A stretch of DNA of 64,000 nucleotides from Tillus elongatus (taxonomy: Eukaryota > Arthropoda > Insecta > Coleoptera > Cleridae). Below, piece by piece: positions 40,989-49,640 of the stretch; within the stretch, counting starts at the first letter, position 1, and each line of letters begins with the position of its first letter. Below the pieces are notes generated by a model, which did no database searches, was not told the DNA's origin, and saw only the letters and a list, made by a program, of their open reading frames with translations. The translations under genes were made by a program, and so were the position numbers. The stretch is taken from the NCBI GenBank assembly GCA_964006375.1, contig OZ023266.1:66679403-66743402 (forward strand), written 5' to 3'.

Positions 40989-42194
40989 TTACATAATGGC
41001 TCTAACGATACCCGTTAGAGGTTTATATTCCATTACACTGTCATGAATAACCAGACAATAAACACGAGTATTTTTTGGGAAGTTGGCGTGACTCATAAAC
41101 TCCACCTTAATGTCCACCGTTGAAGACTTGATTGACTCGTTCTGGTGCTGACAGTCAATCACAAATAGAGCTCTGTCTTTAAACTCGTCATAATTCAAGA
41201 TAGGCTCCGACATGTTTTTATAACAGAAGCTTTTTTGAAAATCTGTATACATGTTATAGGCTTCTGCATATTTCGATTTCTCAAAATCCATATTCATAGA
41301 TTCATAAGGGTAGCATTCTGAATTTAGAAACACTCGGAGGTCCAACATACCAATGTTATCGAAATAGTCTGACCTCTTCTTCACGTTATCCTTACGATCT
41401 GTTTGAAATGCTATAATCACATATCGAGGTCTTTCCAAGTTGGTTGCAGTTTTAACAGCCCACACATCTCTGTTGATATCTCTGAGTGCTGGTAACTCGT
41501 ATATGTCCCATTTGCGGTAGGCGAGAAATATAGAGGTGTCTTTGGCTATTTTATCCATCAGTTCCAATTTCATTTTATCATTGGGAAATACATGTTTTAC
41601 CTTTAAAAACATATTGGTTACGGTAATTTTTGCTCGTGCCGTACCAGTGCTGTAATAGCCATTGGAATCGTTTCGACTTCTTGTAAAGCGGAAAGTATGT
41701 TTGCCACAGAGAACTCCTTTGAAATGATGAAAGAAACTGAAGAGGAACCAGACAGGTATGAGCATGTGAAACTTGTTATCATTTAAGGTGATGTGCTCCG
41801 ACGACACATTCAGACCGGCGTTGCTAAGAGATTGGGCTTCATTCTTACTGAACGATAGCAGACTTTTGATGATGGTTGTGGTGTATGGGTCTCGCACTCG
41901 TTCCACTTCCTTGTTATTTAACTCATAGGTCATTGATTCAAACAGAGCTGCTCCTCCATTATTTGACAGATAACAAGCACCAGTGGCATTTTGGACTGCT
42001 ACAGGTTCCAGAGCACCTTCGATTATTAGAGCTGACTCGGCCAGACATACGAACGCATCTTGTTGGTTGATGGCTATTTCAATTTCATCGCTGTTACCAA
42101 ACGATTTAGTTGGTGAATAGTAAGAGCGCAGCTCTTCTCGATCGATGCCATCATCAAACACGGGTTCTTTGAATATTTCTAGTTTTGACGACAT
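40989..42194 (-). CDS. Double-jelly-roll-type major capsid protein (predicted)
   Basis: Predicted to build the icosahedral shell of the virus-like element. The frame is 401 residues from the first ATG at 42194 (MSSKLEIFKEPV); upstream in-frame codons to 42287 start with GTG and lie between the TATA box (42293-42299, TATAAAAG on this strand) and the ATG, so they are probably leader. Beta-rich throughout, with no membrane segment. Patterns I recognise from a widespread arthropod double-jelly-roll family include the ALIIEGAL strand early on, LERPRYVIIAFQTDR in the middle, LRVFLNSECYPYESMN, and near the C-terminus FVIDCQHQNESIKSSTVDIKVEF and YCLVIHDSVMEY. It is shorter than typical Polinton capsid proteins (about 600 residues). 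A minus-strand AATAAA lies just past the stop (about 40935). Capsid identity comes from remembered family patterns plus the ATPase neighbour, not a search. Confidence 0.75.
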   Translation of the reverse strand: MSSKLEIFKEPVFDDGIDREELRSYYSPTKSFGNSDEIEIAINQQDAFVCLAESALIIEGALEPVAVQNATGACYLSNNGGAALFESMTYELNNKEVERVRDPYTTTIIKSLLSFSKNEAQSLSNAGLNVSSEHITLNDNKFHMLIPVWFLFSFFHHFKGVLCGKHTFRFTRSRNDSNGYYSTGTARAKITVTNMFLKVKHVFPNDKMKLELMDKIAKDTSIFLAYRKWDIYELPALRDINRDVWAVKTATNLERPRYVIIAFQTDRKDNVKKRSDYFDNIGMLDLRVFLNSECYPYESMNMDFEKSKYAEAYNMYTDFQKSFCYKNMSEPILNYDEFKDRALFVIDCQHQNESIKSSTVDIKVEFMSHANFPKNTRVYCLVIHDSVMEYKPLTGIVRAIM

Positions 42195-42316
42195 GATAAC
42201 CCAGGCTTTGCAGGAACTCAATATTATCGGGACGAAGCGTACCCTTTGACGTGTCTGACTCAACTGAATTTGATGTGGTAGATGCACTTGCTTTTATATC
42301 CTTGAAGACCAACATA

Positions 42317-43027
42317 CTAAGCAACTTTTATAAGTTTCAAGCGAACAGACACCTCTTCACCTTGAAAGTTGACAGGAACTGAATCTTGGTCGACGATGTC
42401 GATGCTTATATTGGAAATCTCTTGCTTGTTCACCGGCAAGTAAATTAAATTTTTAGGTTCTATGTCGATTGCGTAGCCAGGATCAACCATCGGAGCAAAC
42501 TCATACAGCGTATGTGAGGGTTGTCCGTTATAATAGGAACCAGACACGATATTGGTTTCGATGCGAATCTGTCTAACATCCACTATATCAACAGGTAAAT
42601 CAGATTCATAAAAGGTGTCCGGCTGAAGAACTTGTTTTGAAAAGCCCAACATTCGCCCAATCGAACCATCAAATTCAAAACTGACATTTGTATAACACTT
42701 TAGTCTGCATTTGATGGTGTTCGGATTAGGTCTCAGAATGAGAGCCTGTTGCTTTTGTTCGTGTGTTGCTGTAGCACCAACAAGTTCATTTTGAAGTAAC
42801 TCTTCCAAGTGTGTTATTTCATAAGCACCGGTGGGTATCGTGATGGTTCGCCAACCGGTTCCTTCTTTTACATGAAATTTGTTTTTACCTTCATAGATGT
42901 TGGGTATGTTGTTGTAGGTGTGAAAGCCTATCAAGGCAACAGCATAATTACCATCCAAAACAATTGGTGGATGGTAGTCTGACGACAGATGGGAGCTGCG
43001 GTCTTTCAACACAAAGGTGTGCGCCAT
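42317..43027 (-). CDS. Minor capsid (penton-like) protein, predicted
   Basis: 236 residues from ATG 43027 (MAHTFVLKDRSSHLSSDYHP). No signal peptide or membrane span. It resembles a conserved arthropod family found next to the double-jelly-roll gene: early VLDGNYAVALIGFHTYNNIP, then IPTGAYEITHLEELLQNEL, PNPNTIKCRLKC, RMLGFS, SDLPVDIVDVRQIRIETNIV, and a C-terminal NLIYLPVN...VNFQGEEVSVRLKL. The length and beta-rich pattern suit a single-jelly-roll penton protein. It lies 122 bp upstream of the capsid gene on the same strand, with a TATA-like CAATAAAAG upstream of its ATG at about 43062-43070, so each gene probably has its own promoter. The structural role is inferred from context. Confidence 0.65.
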   Translation of the reverse strand: MAHTFVLKDRSSHLSSDYHPPIVLDGNYAVALIGFHTYNNIPNIYEGKNKFHVKEGTGWRTITIPTGAYEITHLEELLQNELVGATATHEQKQQALILRPNPNTIKCRLKCYTNVSFEFDGSIGRMLGFSKQVLQPDTFYESDLPVDIVDVRQIRIETNIVSGSYYNGQPSHTLYEFAPMVDPGYAIDIEPKNLIYLPVNKQEISNISIDIVDQDSVPVNFQGEEVSVRLKLIKVA

Positions 43028-43187
43028 GACTGATACACACAGGCTACTGTTTCAGTCTTTTATTGCATTGGTTTTTGCAGATACAGCCCATAACCGGAGC
43101 GCTGTTTCTTGAGATACATGCCTTTGTCTCACTTGCATTCATATATATATACACACCCAAATAAAATATAGTTTAGTTTAAGTTAAG
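43028..43187. promoter_or_regulatory. Divergent promoter region between capsid genes and ATPase
   Basis: 160 bp between two start codons. A TATA-like AATAAAAG on the minus strand (about 43062-43070) serves the penton-like gene; 'atatatatatacacaccc' at 43141-43158 on the plus strand is a TATA candidate for the ATPase, about 45 bp before its ATG. Confidence 0.55.
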
Positions 43188-43883
43188 ATGCGTACCAGCA
43201 AACACGCTTCTGCCTTACCCATTACAAATATAGACGATGTTGTTACGGACACAGCTCAACAACAACTGAGGCATGGTCCTCTCTTTCCAAACACCGTTCG
43301 CTGTATCATATGTGGTCCGAGTGGTTGTGGTAAAACTAATGTCATGCTGAGTTTATTGTTTGAAGCAAACGGTTTAAAATTTGATAACGTGTATGTGTAT
43401 TCAAAGTCTCTGTATCAACCGAAATACAAGATGTTAAAGGAGGTGATGAATGCAACAAAAGGTGTTGGTTACTATCCTTATAGAGAAAACGATGAAATAT
43501 TAGATCCGGCAGATGCCAAGGACAACTCTGTGTTTATATTTGATGATGTAGCTTGTGACAAACAAGATAAAATAAGAGCATACTTCAGTATGGGCAGACA
43601 TAAGAATATTGATTCATTCTATCTCTGTCAAACATATACACGAATACCCAAGCATCTGGTACGTGACAACACCAATGTTATTGTGTTATTCAAGCAAGAT
43701 GAAACCAATTTAAAACATGTGTACGACGATCATGTAACCACCGATATGGACTTTAAACAATTTAAAACTATCTGCCACCAATGCTGGAAAGATAATAAGT
43801 ATGGTGTGTTGGTGATTGTGAAGGAAAACGATGTACACAAAGGTCGATATAGAAAAGGATTCGATAGATATATATTATTCTAA
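43188..43883 (+). CDS. A32/FtsK-HerA-type genome-packaging ATPase
   Basis: 231 residues; ATG 43188 is the first in frame after the TATA-like stretch. It should hydrolyse ATP to drive DNA into the capsid. The Walker A motif GPSGCGKT is at residues 43-50 after a hydrophobic strand (RCIIC). Walker B is SVFIFDD at 114-120. A sensor-like CQTYTRIPKHLVRDNTN at 147-163 has the Gln and Arg expected in viral packaging ATPases of the A32 group; these, plus the compact size, match Polinton, adintovirus and nucleocytoplasmic virus packaging enzymes. The C-terminal third (KHVYDDHVTTDMDFKQF) is less diagnostic. No stops or frameshifts. Its position beside capsid genes agrees with the function. A 15-bp minisatellite starts about 20 bp after the stop. 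Confidence 0.9.
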   Translation: MRTSKHASALPITNIDDVVTDTAQQQLRHGPLFPNTVRCIICGPSGCGKTNVMLSLLFEANGLKFDNVYVYSKSLYQPKYKMLKEVMNATKGVGYYPYRENDEILDPADAKDNSVFIFDDVACDKQDKIRAYFSMGRHKNIDSFYLCQTYTRIPKHLVRDNTNVIVLFKQDETNLKHVYDDHVTTDMDFKQFKTICHQCWKDNKYGVLVIVKENDVHKGRYRKGFDRYILF

Positions 43884-43907
43884 CAATGGTAGACAGGACA
43901 GACAGCT

Positions 43908-44487
43908 GTCTAACACAGGTGTCTAACACAGCTGTCTAAGACAGCTGTCTAACACAGCTGTCATACAGCTGTCTAACACACAGCTGTCTAACAGACAGCT
44001 GTCTAACAGACAGCTGTCTAACACACAGCTGTCTAACACACAGCTGTCTAACAGACAGCTGTCTAACACACAGCTGTCTAACACACAGCTGTCTAACAGA
44101 CAGCTGTCTAACACACAGCTGTCTAACACACAGCTGTCTAACAGACAGCTGTCTAACACACAGCTGTCTAACACACAGCTGTCTAACAGACAGCTGTCTA
44201 ACAGACAGCTGTCTAACAGACAGCTGTCTAACACACAGCTGTCTAACACACAGCTGTCTAACAGACAGCTGTCTAACACACAGCTGTCTAACACACAGCT
44301 GTCTAACACACAGTTGTCTAACACACAGCTGTCTAACACACAGCTGTCTAACAGACAGCTGTCTAACAGACAGCTGTCTAACAGACAGCTGTCTAACAGA
44401 CAGCTGTCTAACACACAGCTGTCTAACACACAGCTGTCTAACACACAGCTGTCTAACAGACAGCTGTCTAACACAGCTGTCTAACAC
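43908..44487 (+). repeat. 15-bp CAGCTG minisatellite
   Basis: About 38 copies of CAGCTGTCTAACACA or its variant with ACAGA, almost perfectly phased at 15 bp. Each unit contains the palindrome CAGCTG (an E-box) and a GTC/GAC inversion. Because 15 is a multiple of three, several frames are open and give repetitive LDSC or RQLC peptides, which I regard as artefacts. The tract separates the ATPase from the next gene inside the element. Confidence 0.98.
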
Positions 44488-44522
44488 AGCCAGACATCGT
44501 GATAAATAAGAAGGCATGTACC

Positions 44523-44579
44523 ATGACTGAGTCAGTATATGTTAAACCACCACACAACCTGTATCGCTCAAACAAATGA
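44523..44579 (+). CDS. 18-residue upstream open frame (doubtful)
   Basis: MTESVYVKPPHNLYRSNK followed by a stop, 37 bp before the ATG of the next gene. It could be an upstream ORF or chance. Confidence 0.15.
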   Translation: MTESVYVKPPHNLYRSNK

Positions 44580-44615
44580 TTAGACCGACTGGTAACACCA
44601 AACAGTTGTAGCACA

Positions 44616-45743
44616 ATGGAAGTGTTGGGTAAGGAAGAGCGAAAAGTTAAGAAAAAGATTTTACAACTTGCTGACAATATTCGAAAAAAACATTTAATGC
44701 TTAAACTTAACAGAGCTGAGAATGATGATGCTCTGCAACGTTTATATAAACCACTTGTTGAGCCCCTAAGTGAAATATCTAAAAACACAGCAGCACTGCA
44801 GCAGCAGCAGCCCCAGCAACAACCAAAGGCTGAACAAATCAAAGACGAAGTCGATATACCAGAAACGAAACCCCAAGTACAGTTCCTTAAAGATCATGAA
44901 GTTTTTGAAGCTGAACCAAGGGAAGAGGCTGAGGCGGCAAGTTCCGATGAGGATATCCCAACATTTGAAGAGCTTGAGGCCGACCTACAAACTGTCACAA
45001 CCAACCCTGCATATCAAGAATTTTTGGAGCAATATCCTGACCGAGTTCGATATTATGTAGACAAGTATTTTACTGAACCACCAAGGCTCGGTACCATTGA
45101 TCAAACGTATGGTGCCCGCTACGCTAAAGATACCGGTAGCTGGAGTCTTGGTAACAAACACTTAGACTTTACTGATGCTGAGATTCAACTGGGCCAAAGG
45201 AGATACCCGCAAACACAAGGTTTGCTAGAATTGTTATTTATGAAAAGACCCCGGGGGTATACTTATGACGATCTTCAGCACTATAGAGATATTCTAGAAG
45301 CAACTAGTGTTTATAAAATGAACTATGATCCTAACGCCCGAACCAAGGGTTGTTCCTCTGAAAAGTATCTGACTCTAATAAAACCAGTGATAAATCCACG
45401 AGGTCGTAGATCCTCAACACCTCAAGGTTTTGGTTACACCTACGAGGAAGACGATGACGACAGCAACGTCAGACATCTTAACAAAAAACAAAAGACTGAA
45501 CTTAAAACTCAGAGTGATAAGAGCAGCGATAGCAACGGCATGAACCCTAACAACAACATCAACACCAACAACTATATGATACAAAATAACAAACAAATAG
45601 CCTATGTGTATTGGAATGACATAAACGAGTTGGTTGACAGACTTAGACTTTTAGTGGCTTCCCAAGTTGCAGGTAATAATGCTCATAACAACGAAATTCA
45701 GTCAATCTTGGAAGAACTAAAAGAAGCTAGTGTTATCACCTAG
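44616..45743 (+). CDS. Conserved unknown protein of the virus-like element (DUF8207-like)
   Basis: 375 residues from ATG 44616. Parts in order: a basic, helical N-terminus (residues 1-35, EERKVKKKILQLADNIRKKH); a Gln-rich stretch (62-69); an acidic linker (about 100-125, EAEAASSDEDIPTFEELEAD); a conserved core with YPDRVRYYVDKYF, TYGARYAKDTGSW, QTQGLLELLFMKRPRGYTYDDLQHYRDIL and YDPNARTKG; an Asn/Ser-rich linker (about 300-330); and a C-terminal block with IAYVYWNDINELVDRLRLL and HNNEIQSILEELKEA. I recognise this core and the YVYWND...HNNEI end from a large arthropod protein family that I recall as DUF8207, usually found near double-jelly-roll genes; the function is unknown. A virion or DNA-associated role is only a guess. 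AATAAA follows at about 45875. Intact frame. Confidence 0.75.
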   Translation: MEVLGKEERKVKKKILQLADNIRKKHLMLKLNRAENDDALQRLYKPLVEPLSEISKNTAALQQQQPQQQPKAEQIKDEVDIPETKPQVQFLKDHEVFEAEPREEAEAASSDEDIPTFEELEADLQTVTTNPAYQEFLEQYPDRVRYYVDKYFTEPPRLGTIDQTYGARYAKDTGSWSLGNKHLDFTDAEIQLGQRRYPQTQGLLELLFMKRPRGYTYDDLQHYRDILEATSVYKMNYDPNARTKGCSSEKYLTLIKPVINPRGRRSSTPQGFGYTYEEDDDDSNVRHLNKKQKTELKTQSDKSSDSNGMNPNNNINTNNYMIQNNKQIAYVYWNDINELVDRLRLLVASQVAGNNAHNNEIQSILEELKEASVIT

Positions 45744-45921
45744 TAAACCCACAGCCATGAAGAGGCACCAACGACAACAACAACAACAGCACCAACGCAA
45801 CACTGAACCATCTAATGTTAATAATTCTATAAATGTATTCCAACAAAGAGTTTACATACTTGTACTTAGAATCAAATAAAAGTCTTTGTTAAAATTAATG
45901 TGTTTTTATTTTGTAATACAA

Positions 45922-46857
45922 TTAAAAAGTATGTCTTAAAGCAATAATATCCTGAACAAACTTATCTTGTGGTACATCTGCTATACGTAGGTTGTTTCTA
46001 TGTGCTGTAAGGTATTTCACTTCAGTCTTGATTCTGTTAAAGAGATTTACTGAATTTGGATCGTACAGCTTGTTTAGGATCACTTGGGCGTCGGGGTGTT
46101 TATTTTTAAAGTTCCTCACAGCCCTGGGGAAACTTTTCTTTTGTGTTCTTACAGCATGATATGGATAGGGGGCGTCTTTCTCGTTTCTTGCAAGTAAACC
46201 AAACACACTTATTTTTCCCAGGTTAATTGGCTTTGGGGATATATCTTCAAGATATTCTGTGACTTTAGCATTTGTTTCTCGCATACGCTGCAACTCATCA
46301 TTTATCTCCATTAATTTTACTTCAATCGCATCTAGGCTGTCCCTGTATTTCTGATCAAATTCGTTTAGGAAAAAATCATAAATAATTTGGTTGCATTTTT
46401 TATAGAACTGATTGGATATCCAACAAGCCAAATTTAATATTAAATCTTTACACACATATGTACCAGATATCAAGTTGTTTTCAGCCTGTCTCCCACCAAA
46501 GTCCACCAGATATGTAGCTGTTGTTGGTATTACTTGAGTTGTTGCTTCCGTTTTAAGGGGGCTAGTAGTCCGGCTCCTTGGCGATAACTCTAAGTGGGCT
46601 CCCTCAGTTGAAATATTGAGGGTATCGGTATTCAGATACCCTGACTCTTCCTTTAGCAGACTGTTGTAATAGGCAATCAGCTCTTTAGTTTTCTTATTTT
46701 CCAACCAATGATACATTTTTTTATTACTAGTTTTACACAGTTTAGTTGCATTAAAATAGCCAGTGTTTTTATCGATAATAAGTTGAAAGTCTCCAAATAG
46801 ACCATACCAGAAGTTGTCTTTAATTTGTTGGTAACACACATCACTTAATGTAGCCAT
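45922..46857 (-). CDS. KilA-N domain protein with DUF3627-like C-terminus
   Basis: 311 residues from the first ATG at 46857 (MATLSDVCYQQIKDNFWYGL). The open frame extends upstream to 46947, but only to a GTG that lies within the TATA box (TATATAAAG, 46947-46956), so 46857 is the likely start. The N-terminal KilA-N DNA-binding domain (about 8-110) is shown by DKNTGYFNATKLCK (30-42) and KMYHWLENKKTKELIAYY. A second helical part with LACWISNQFYKKCNQIIYDFF follows, then a coiled coil (about 175-215), then a C-terminal domain with SVFGLLARNEKDAPYPYHAV and DPNSVNLFNRIKTEVKYL, like the DUF3627 module that accompanies KilA-N in large DNA viruses of insects. Probably a DNA-binding regulatory or replication factor. 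It converges on the preceding gene; each has its own AATAAA within the 178-bp gap. Intact. Confidence 0.85.
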   Translation of the reverse strand: MATLSDVCYQQIKDNFWYGLFGDFQLIIDKNTGYFNATKLCKTSNKKMYHWLENKKTKELIAYYNSLLKEESGYLNTDTLNISTEGAHLELSPRSRTTSPLKTEATTQVIPTTATYLVDFGGRQAENNLISGTYVCKDLILNLACWISNQFYKKCNQIIYDFFLNEFDQKYRDSLDAIEVKLMEINDELQRMRETNAKVTEYLEDISPKPINLGKISVFGLLARNEKDAPYPYHAVRTQKKSFPRAVRNFKNKHPDAQVILNKLYDPNSVNLFNRIKTEVKYLTAHRNNLRIADVPQDKFVQDIIALRHTF

Positions 46858-46946
46858 TTTGAAACAGATTTGGGTAGAGTAAACTGCAGTAAGTCTTTTC
46901 TCAACAACAACTGAATTGTGAATGAGCTTTAGAGTGTGTGTACCCA

Positions 46947-46956
46947 CTTTATATAT
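46947..46956 (-). promoter_or_regulatory. TATA box of the KilA-N gene
   Basis: TATATAAAG on the minus strand, about 90 bp before ATG 46857. It rules out the further upstream GTG as a start. Confidence 0.6.
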
Positions 46957-47400
46957 GCTGCCACAACAGCCGTTTTTAAAACCATATTTGTTTTCACAGA
47001 AACCTTACTAAATGTGTGTGTGTCTACAAATACGTTGTTTCTTATGGGAAACGTATCAAAAGCTCTATATTAGGCTAAAATACATGTAATCTTATGGGAA
47101 ATAGAAACGATTTAAGGTGTGAGCAGGGGCCTTTTCTACAAACACAAATAATGTGATGATGTCATCCTTTGGGTTTTGTCTGTATTCTAGACAAGCTCAA
47201 ACACGAATAATGGGGTGATTGAACAGATATAACACAAGATAACATTCGCCAAGGTCATCAACCGACACGTTGTTTACCTTTAAGAGGGCCTCTCTCTTGC
47301 GTATATTAAACAGATACACAGACAAGCTCAAACAGGATCAAGGTTAACAACTGTAAAACGTTGTTTATCCTTTGTAAGGCCTCTCTCTCTTACATCAGTT
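46957..47400. other. Non-coding terminal region of the virus-like element
   Basis: No convincing gene. 'cagacaagctcaaacacg'-like and 'ggcctctctctct'-like segments are repeated within it. Confidence 0.4.
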
Positions 47401-48035
47401 TGTTTCCTCAATACAAGAGACAGAGACACTTGTTCAGTATGTGTTAAGTCGTGAAACAAGGATGACGTCTCTTGCTGTATGTAAGTACACTCTTATTATT
47501 ATGTCTGTTTGCATTCAAATAACAAATACAAACATAACCTTACTAAACAATCAGATGATTGGTAATCAACATGTATACAAACACCTAACCTCATATGTAA
47601 ACAACAACTGGCTTTTGTTTTATATATACAACAGCGAACAAACTTTTAACGTGTGTGTCTGTGGAGCTATTGGTTTAGGGACAGTGTATATATGTAAAGC
47701 AAACAACGGCTGATTCGAGGTTCGTGGGTTCAAATCTAAGTTCAGGCGAATGCTTTTCTTTCAAATACACATGCATCTGTCAGTTTAAGCAAAGACTTTG
47801 AACTGTCATGACGTGTTTGTTAAACAGCATGTATAAGCTTTAACAATGGCAATCAGTTGTCTGTCTGTATCCTCAACACAGAAGACACCTGTTCAGTAGT
47901 GTGTGTATTAAGCTGTGAAAGAAGGCTGACGTCTCTTGTTGTATGTAAGTACAATCTTGTATTATCTCTGTTTGCATTCAAATAACAAATACATAACCTT
48001 AACAAACAATCATATGACTGGTAATCAACACGTGT
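47401..48035 (+). repeat. Direct duplication in the right terminal region
   Basis: The segment 47401-47580 (with 'gacgtctcttgctgtatgta' and 'tgtttgcattcaaataacaa') recurs at 47868-48035, 467 bp on, with moderate divergence. The right inverted repeat lies between the copies. A 90-codon open frame over the first copy (47441-47713) is not matched in the second, so I do not call it a gene. Confidence 0.7.
47774..47867 (-). repeat. Right inverted repeat of the virus-like element
   Basis: Complementary to 40761-40873, sharing 'tcatgacgtgtttgttaaac' and 'taagcaaagactt' with few mismatches. Confidence 0.8.
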
Positions 48036-48194
48036 GTGAACATAACCTTAATAAACAAATACAAACATAACCTTAATAAACAATCAAAATGGCTTGGTAA
48101 TCAGTCTGTATACGAACACCTAACCTTAATAAACAAATACATACATAACCTTAATAAACAATCAGACAGATGGTATTCTTCAAATACACACATG

Positions 48195-48580
48195 GAGACC
48201 TGACTTGTAGATATCTATGGACACACAGGTCAGACGGAACATCTTACGTCATTACAAGACAGTTAATACCTAACCTGGCTTGTGGCTATCTATGGACACA
48301 GGTCAGACGGAACATCTTACGTCATTACAAGACAGTTAATACCTAACCTGGCTTGTGGCTATCTATGGACACACAGGTCAGACATCTTGGAACGCTTGTG
48401 ACGTCATCTCAGGTTAGTTCCATAGAGAGAGAACCCCGGAGTTGCAGATGTCTCTTACAGGTCAGCCATCTTGGAATGCTTGTGACGTCATCTCAGGTTA
48501 GTTCCATAGAGAGAACCCGGCTTGCAACTGTCTATGACAGGTCAGCCATCTTGGAATGCTTGTGACGTCATCTGACAGGT
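48195..48580 (+). repeat. Two tandem repeat blocks with CRE-like sites
   Basis: Three copies of a roughly 77-bp unit ('cttacgtcattacaagacag') are followed by three of a roughly 82-bp unit ('cttgtgacgtcatctcaggt'). The palindrome TGACGTCA occurs at 48399, 48483 and 48563 (and again at 48723). Confidence 0.75.
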
Positions 48581-48742
48581 CAGGTGACATTTGACGTTGA
48601 CACATGTCAGGTCAGGTGACAGCTGACGTTGACAGCTGTCAGGTCAGTGACATTTGACACCTGTCAAATCTGACAGGTCAGCTGTCAACTGTCACAGGTC
48701 TGCGCAGGTCAGCGCATGCGCATGACGTCACGCGCATGCGCA
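48570..48742. repeat. Dense short-palindrome block
   Basis: Repeated GACAGGTCAG, TGACGTTGAC, CAGCTGTC and GCGCATGCGC motifs in both orientations, GC-rich for this window. It could be the outer end of the virus-like element or separate satellite DNA. Confidence 0.6.
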
Positions 48743-48764
48743 GTAAAAAGTGGAGGGGATGGGC

Positions 48765-49055
48765 CCAGGTGGCGCACTATCTACTGATGTTTTTGCGAGC
48801 GCAAGGATTTTTAGTGAAAGAGCAGGTCTTGACATACGAACCGTAGAAAATATTCTCAAGATTGTTGAAGCAAACCCGAGGGAAAGTACGAGGAGAATTG
48901 TGAATCAACTCAGAATATCACAGAAACCCGTTTTCAATACCTCAAGAAAAATAGTGTAAAGCCTTTCCATGTCCAGACGGTTCAACATCTTGAAGATGGC
49001 GATAACGTTTCAAGGTTATAATTTTGTGAATGGATTCGTCAAAATCCAACAGTAA
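48765..49055 (+). pseudogene. Mariner-type transposase N-terminal fragment
   Basis: Helix-turn-helix part of a mariner-type transposase: ENILKIVEANPRESTRRIVN then LRISQKPVFN up to a stop at about 48957, continuing in another frame as PFHVQTVQHLEDGDNVSRL and FCEWIRQNP. The catalytic domain is absent; the fragment ends at the 5' stem-loop of an AT-cored repeat. Too short to place in a subfamily. Confidence 0.7.
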
Positions 49056-49064
49056 GTGAATACA

Positions 49065-49640
<576 letters not shown>

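Larger units (their letters stand above)
40761..47867. mobile_element. Compact virus-like element (capsid, packaging ATPase, KilA-N)
   Basis: A 7.1-kb unit between inverted repeats with five intact genes: capsid-like and penton-like on the minus strand, divergently the ATPase, then an unknown conserved protein on the plus strand, and a convergent KilA-N gene. Gene content resembles Polinton/adintovirus-type DNA viruses with double-jelly-roll capsids integrated in genomes. However, no family B polymerase, retrovirus-like integrase or adenain-type protease is visible in the unit. The gap at the left edge may hide some of it. Intact frames here contrast with the broken transposons all around, which argues for recent integration or continued selection. 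Confidence 0.75.

Noticed and set aside
42195..42287. N-terminal extension of the capsid-like protein by 31 residues
   Set aside because: It begins with GTG immediately after the TATA box and has no beta-strand pattern; ATG 42194 is the first true start.
43923..44517. Minus-strand open frames of 180-190 codons with LDSC or RQLC pentapeptide repeats
   Set aside because: They arise because the minisatellite period (15 bp) is a multiple of three. Two frames are open on the same strand, and there is no unique sequence or promoter.
46858..46947. N-terminal extension of the KilA-N protein by 30 residues
   Set aside because: It would start at a GTG within the TATA box; the first ATG (46857) lies about 90 bp downstream of that box.
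47441..47713. 90-codon open frame in the right terminal region of the virus-like element
   Set aside because: The duplicated copy 467 bp downstream does not preserve the frame, and it lies across repeated non-coding sequence.
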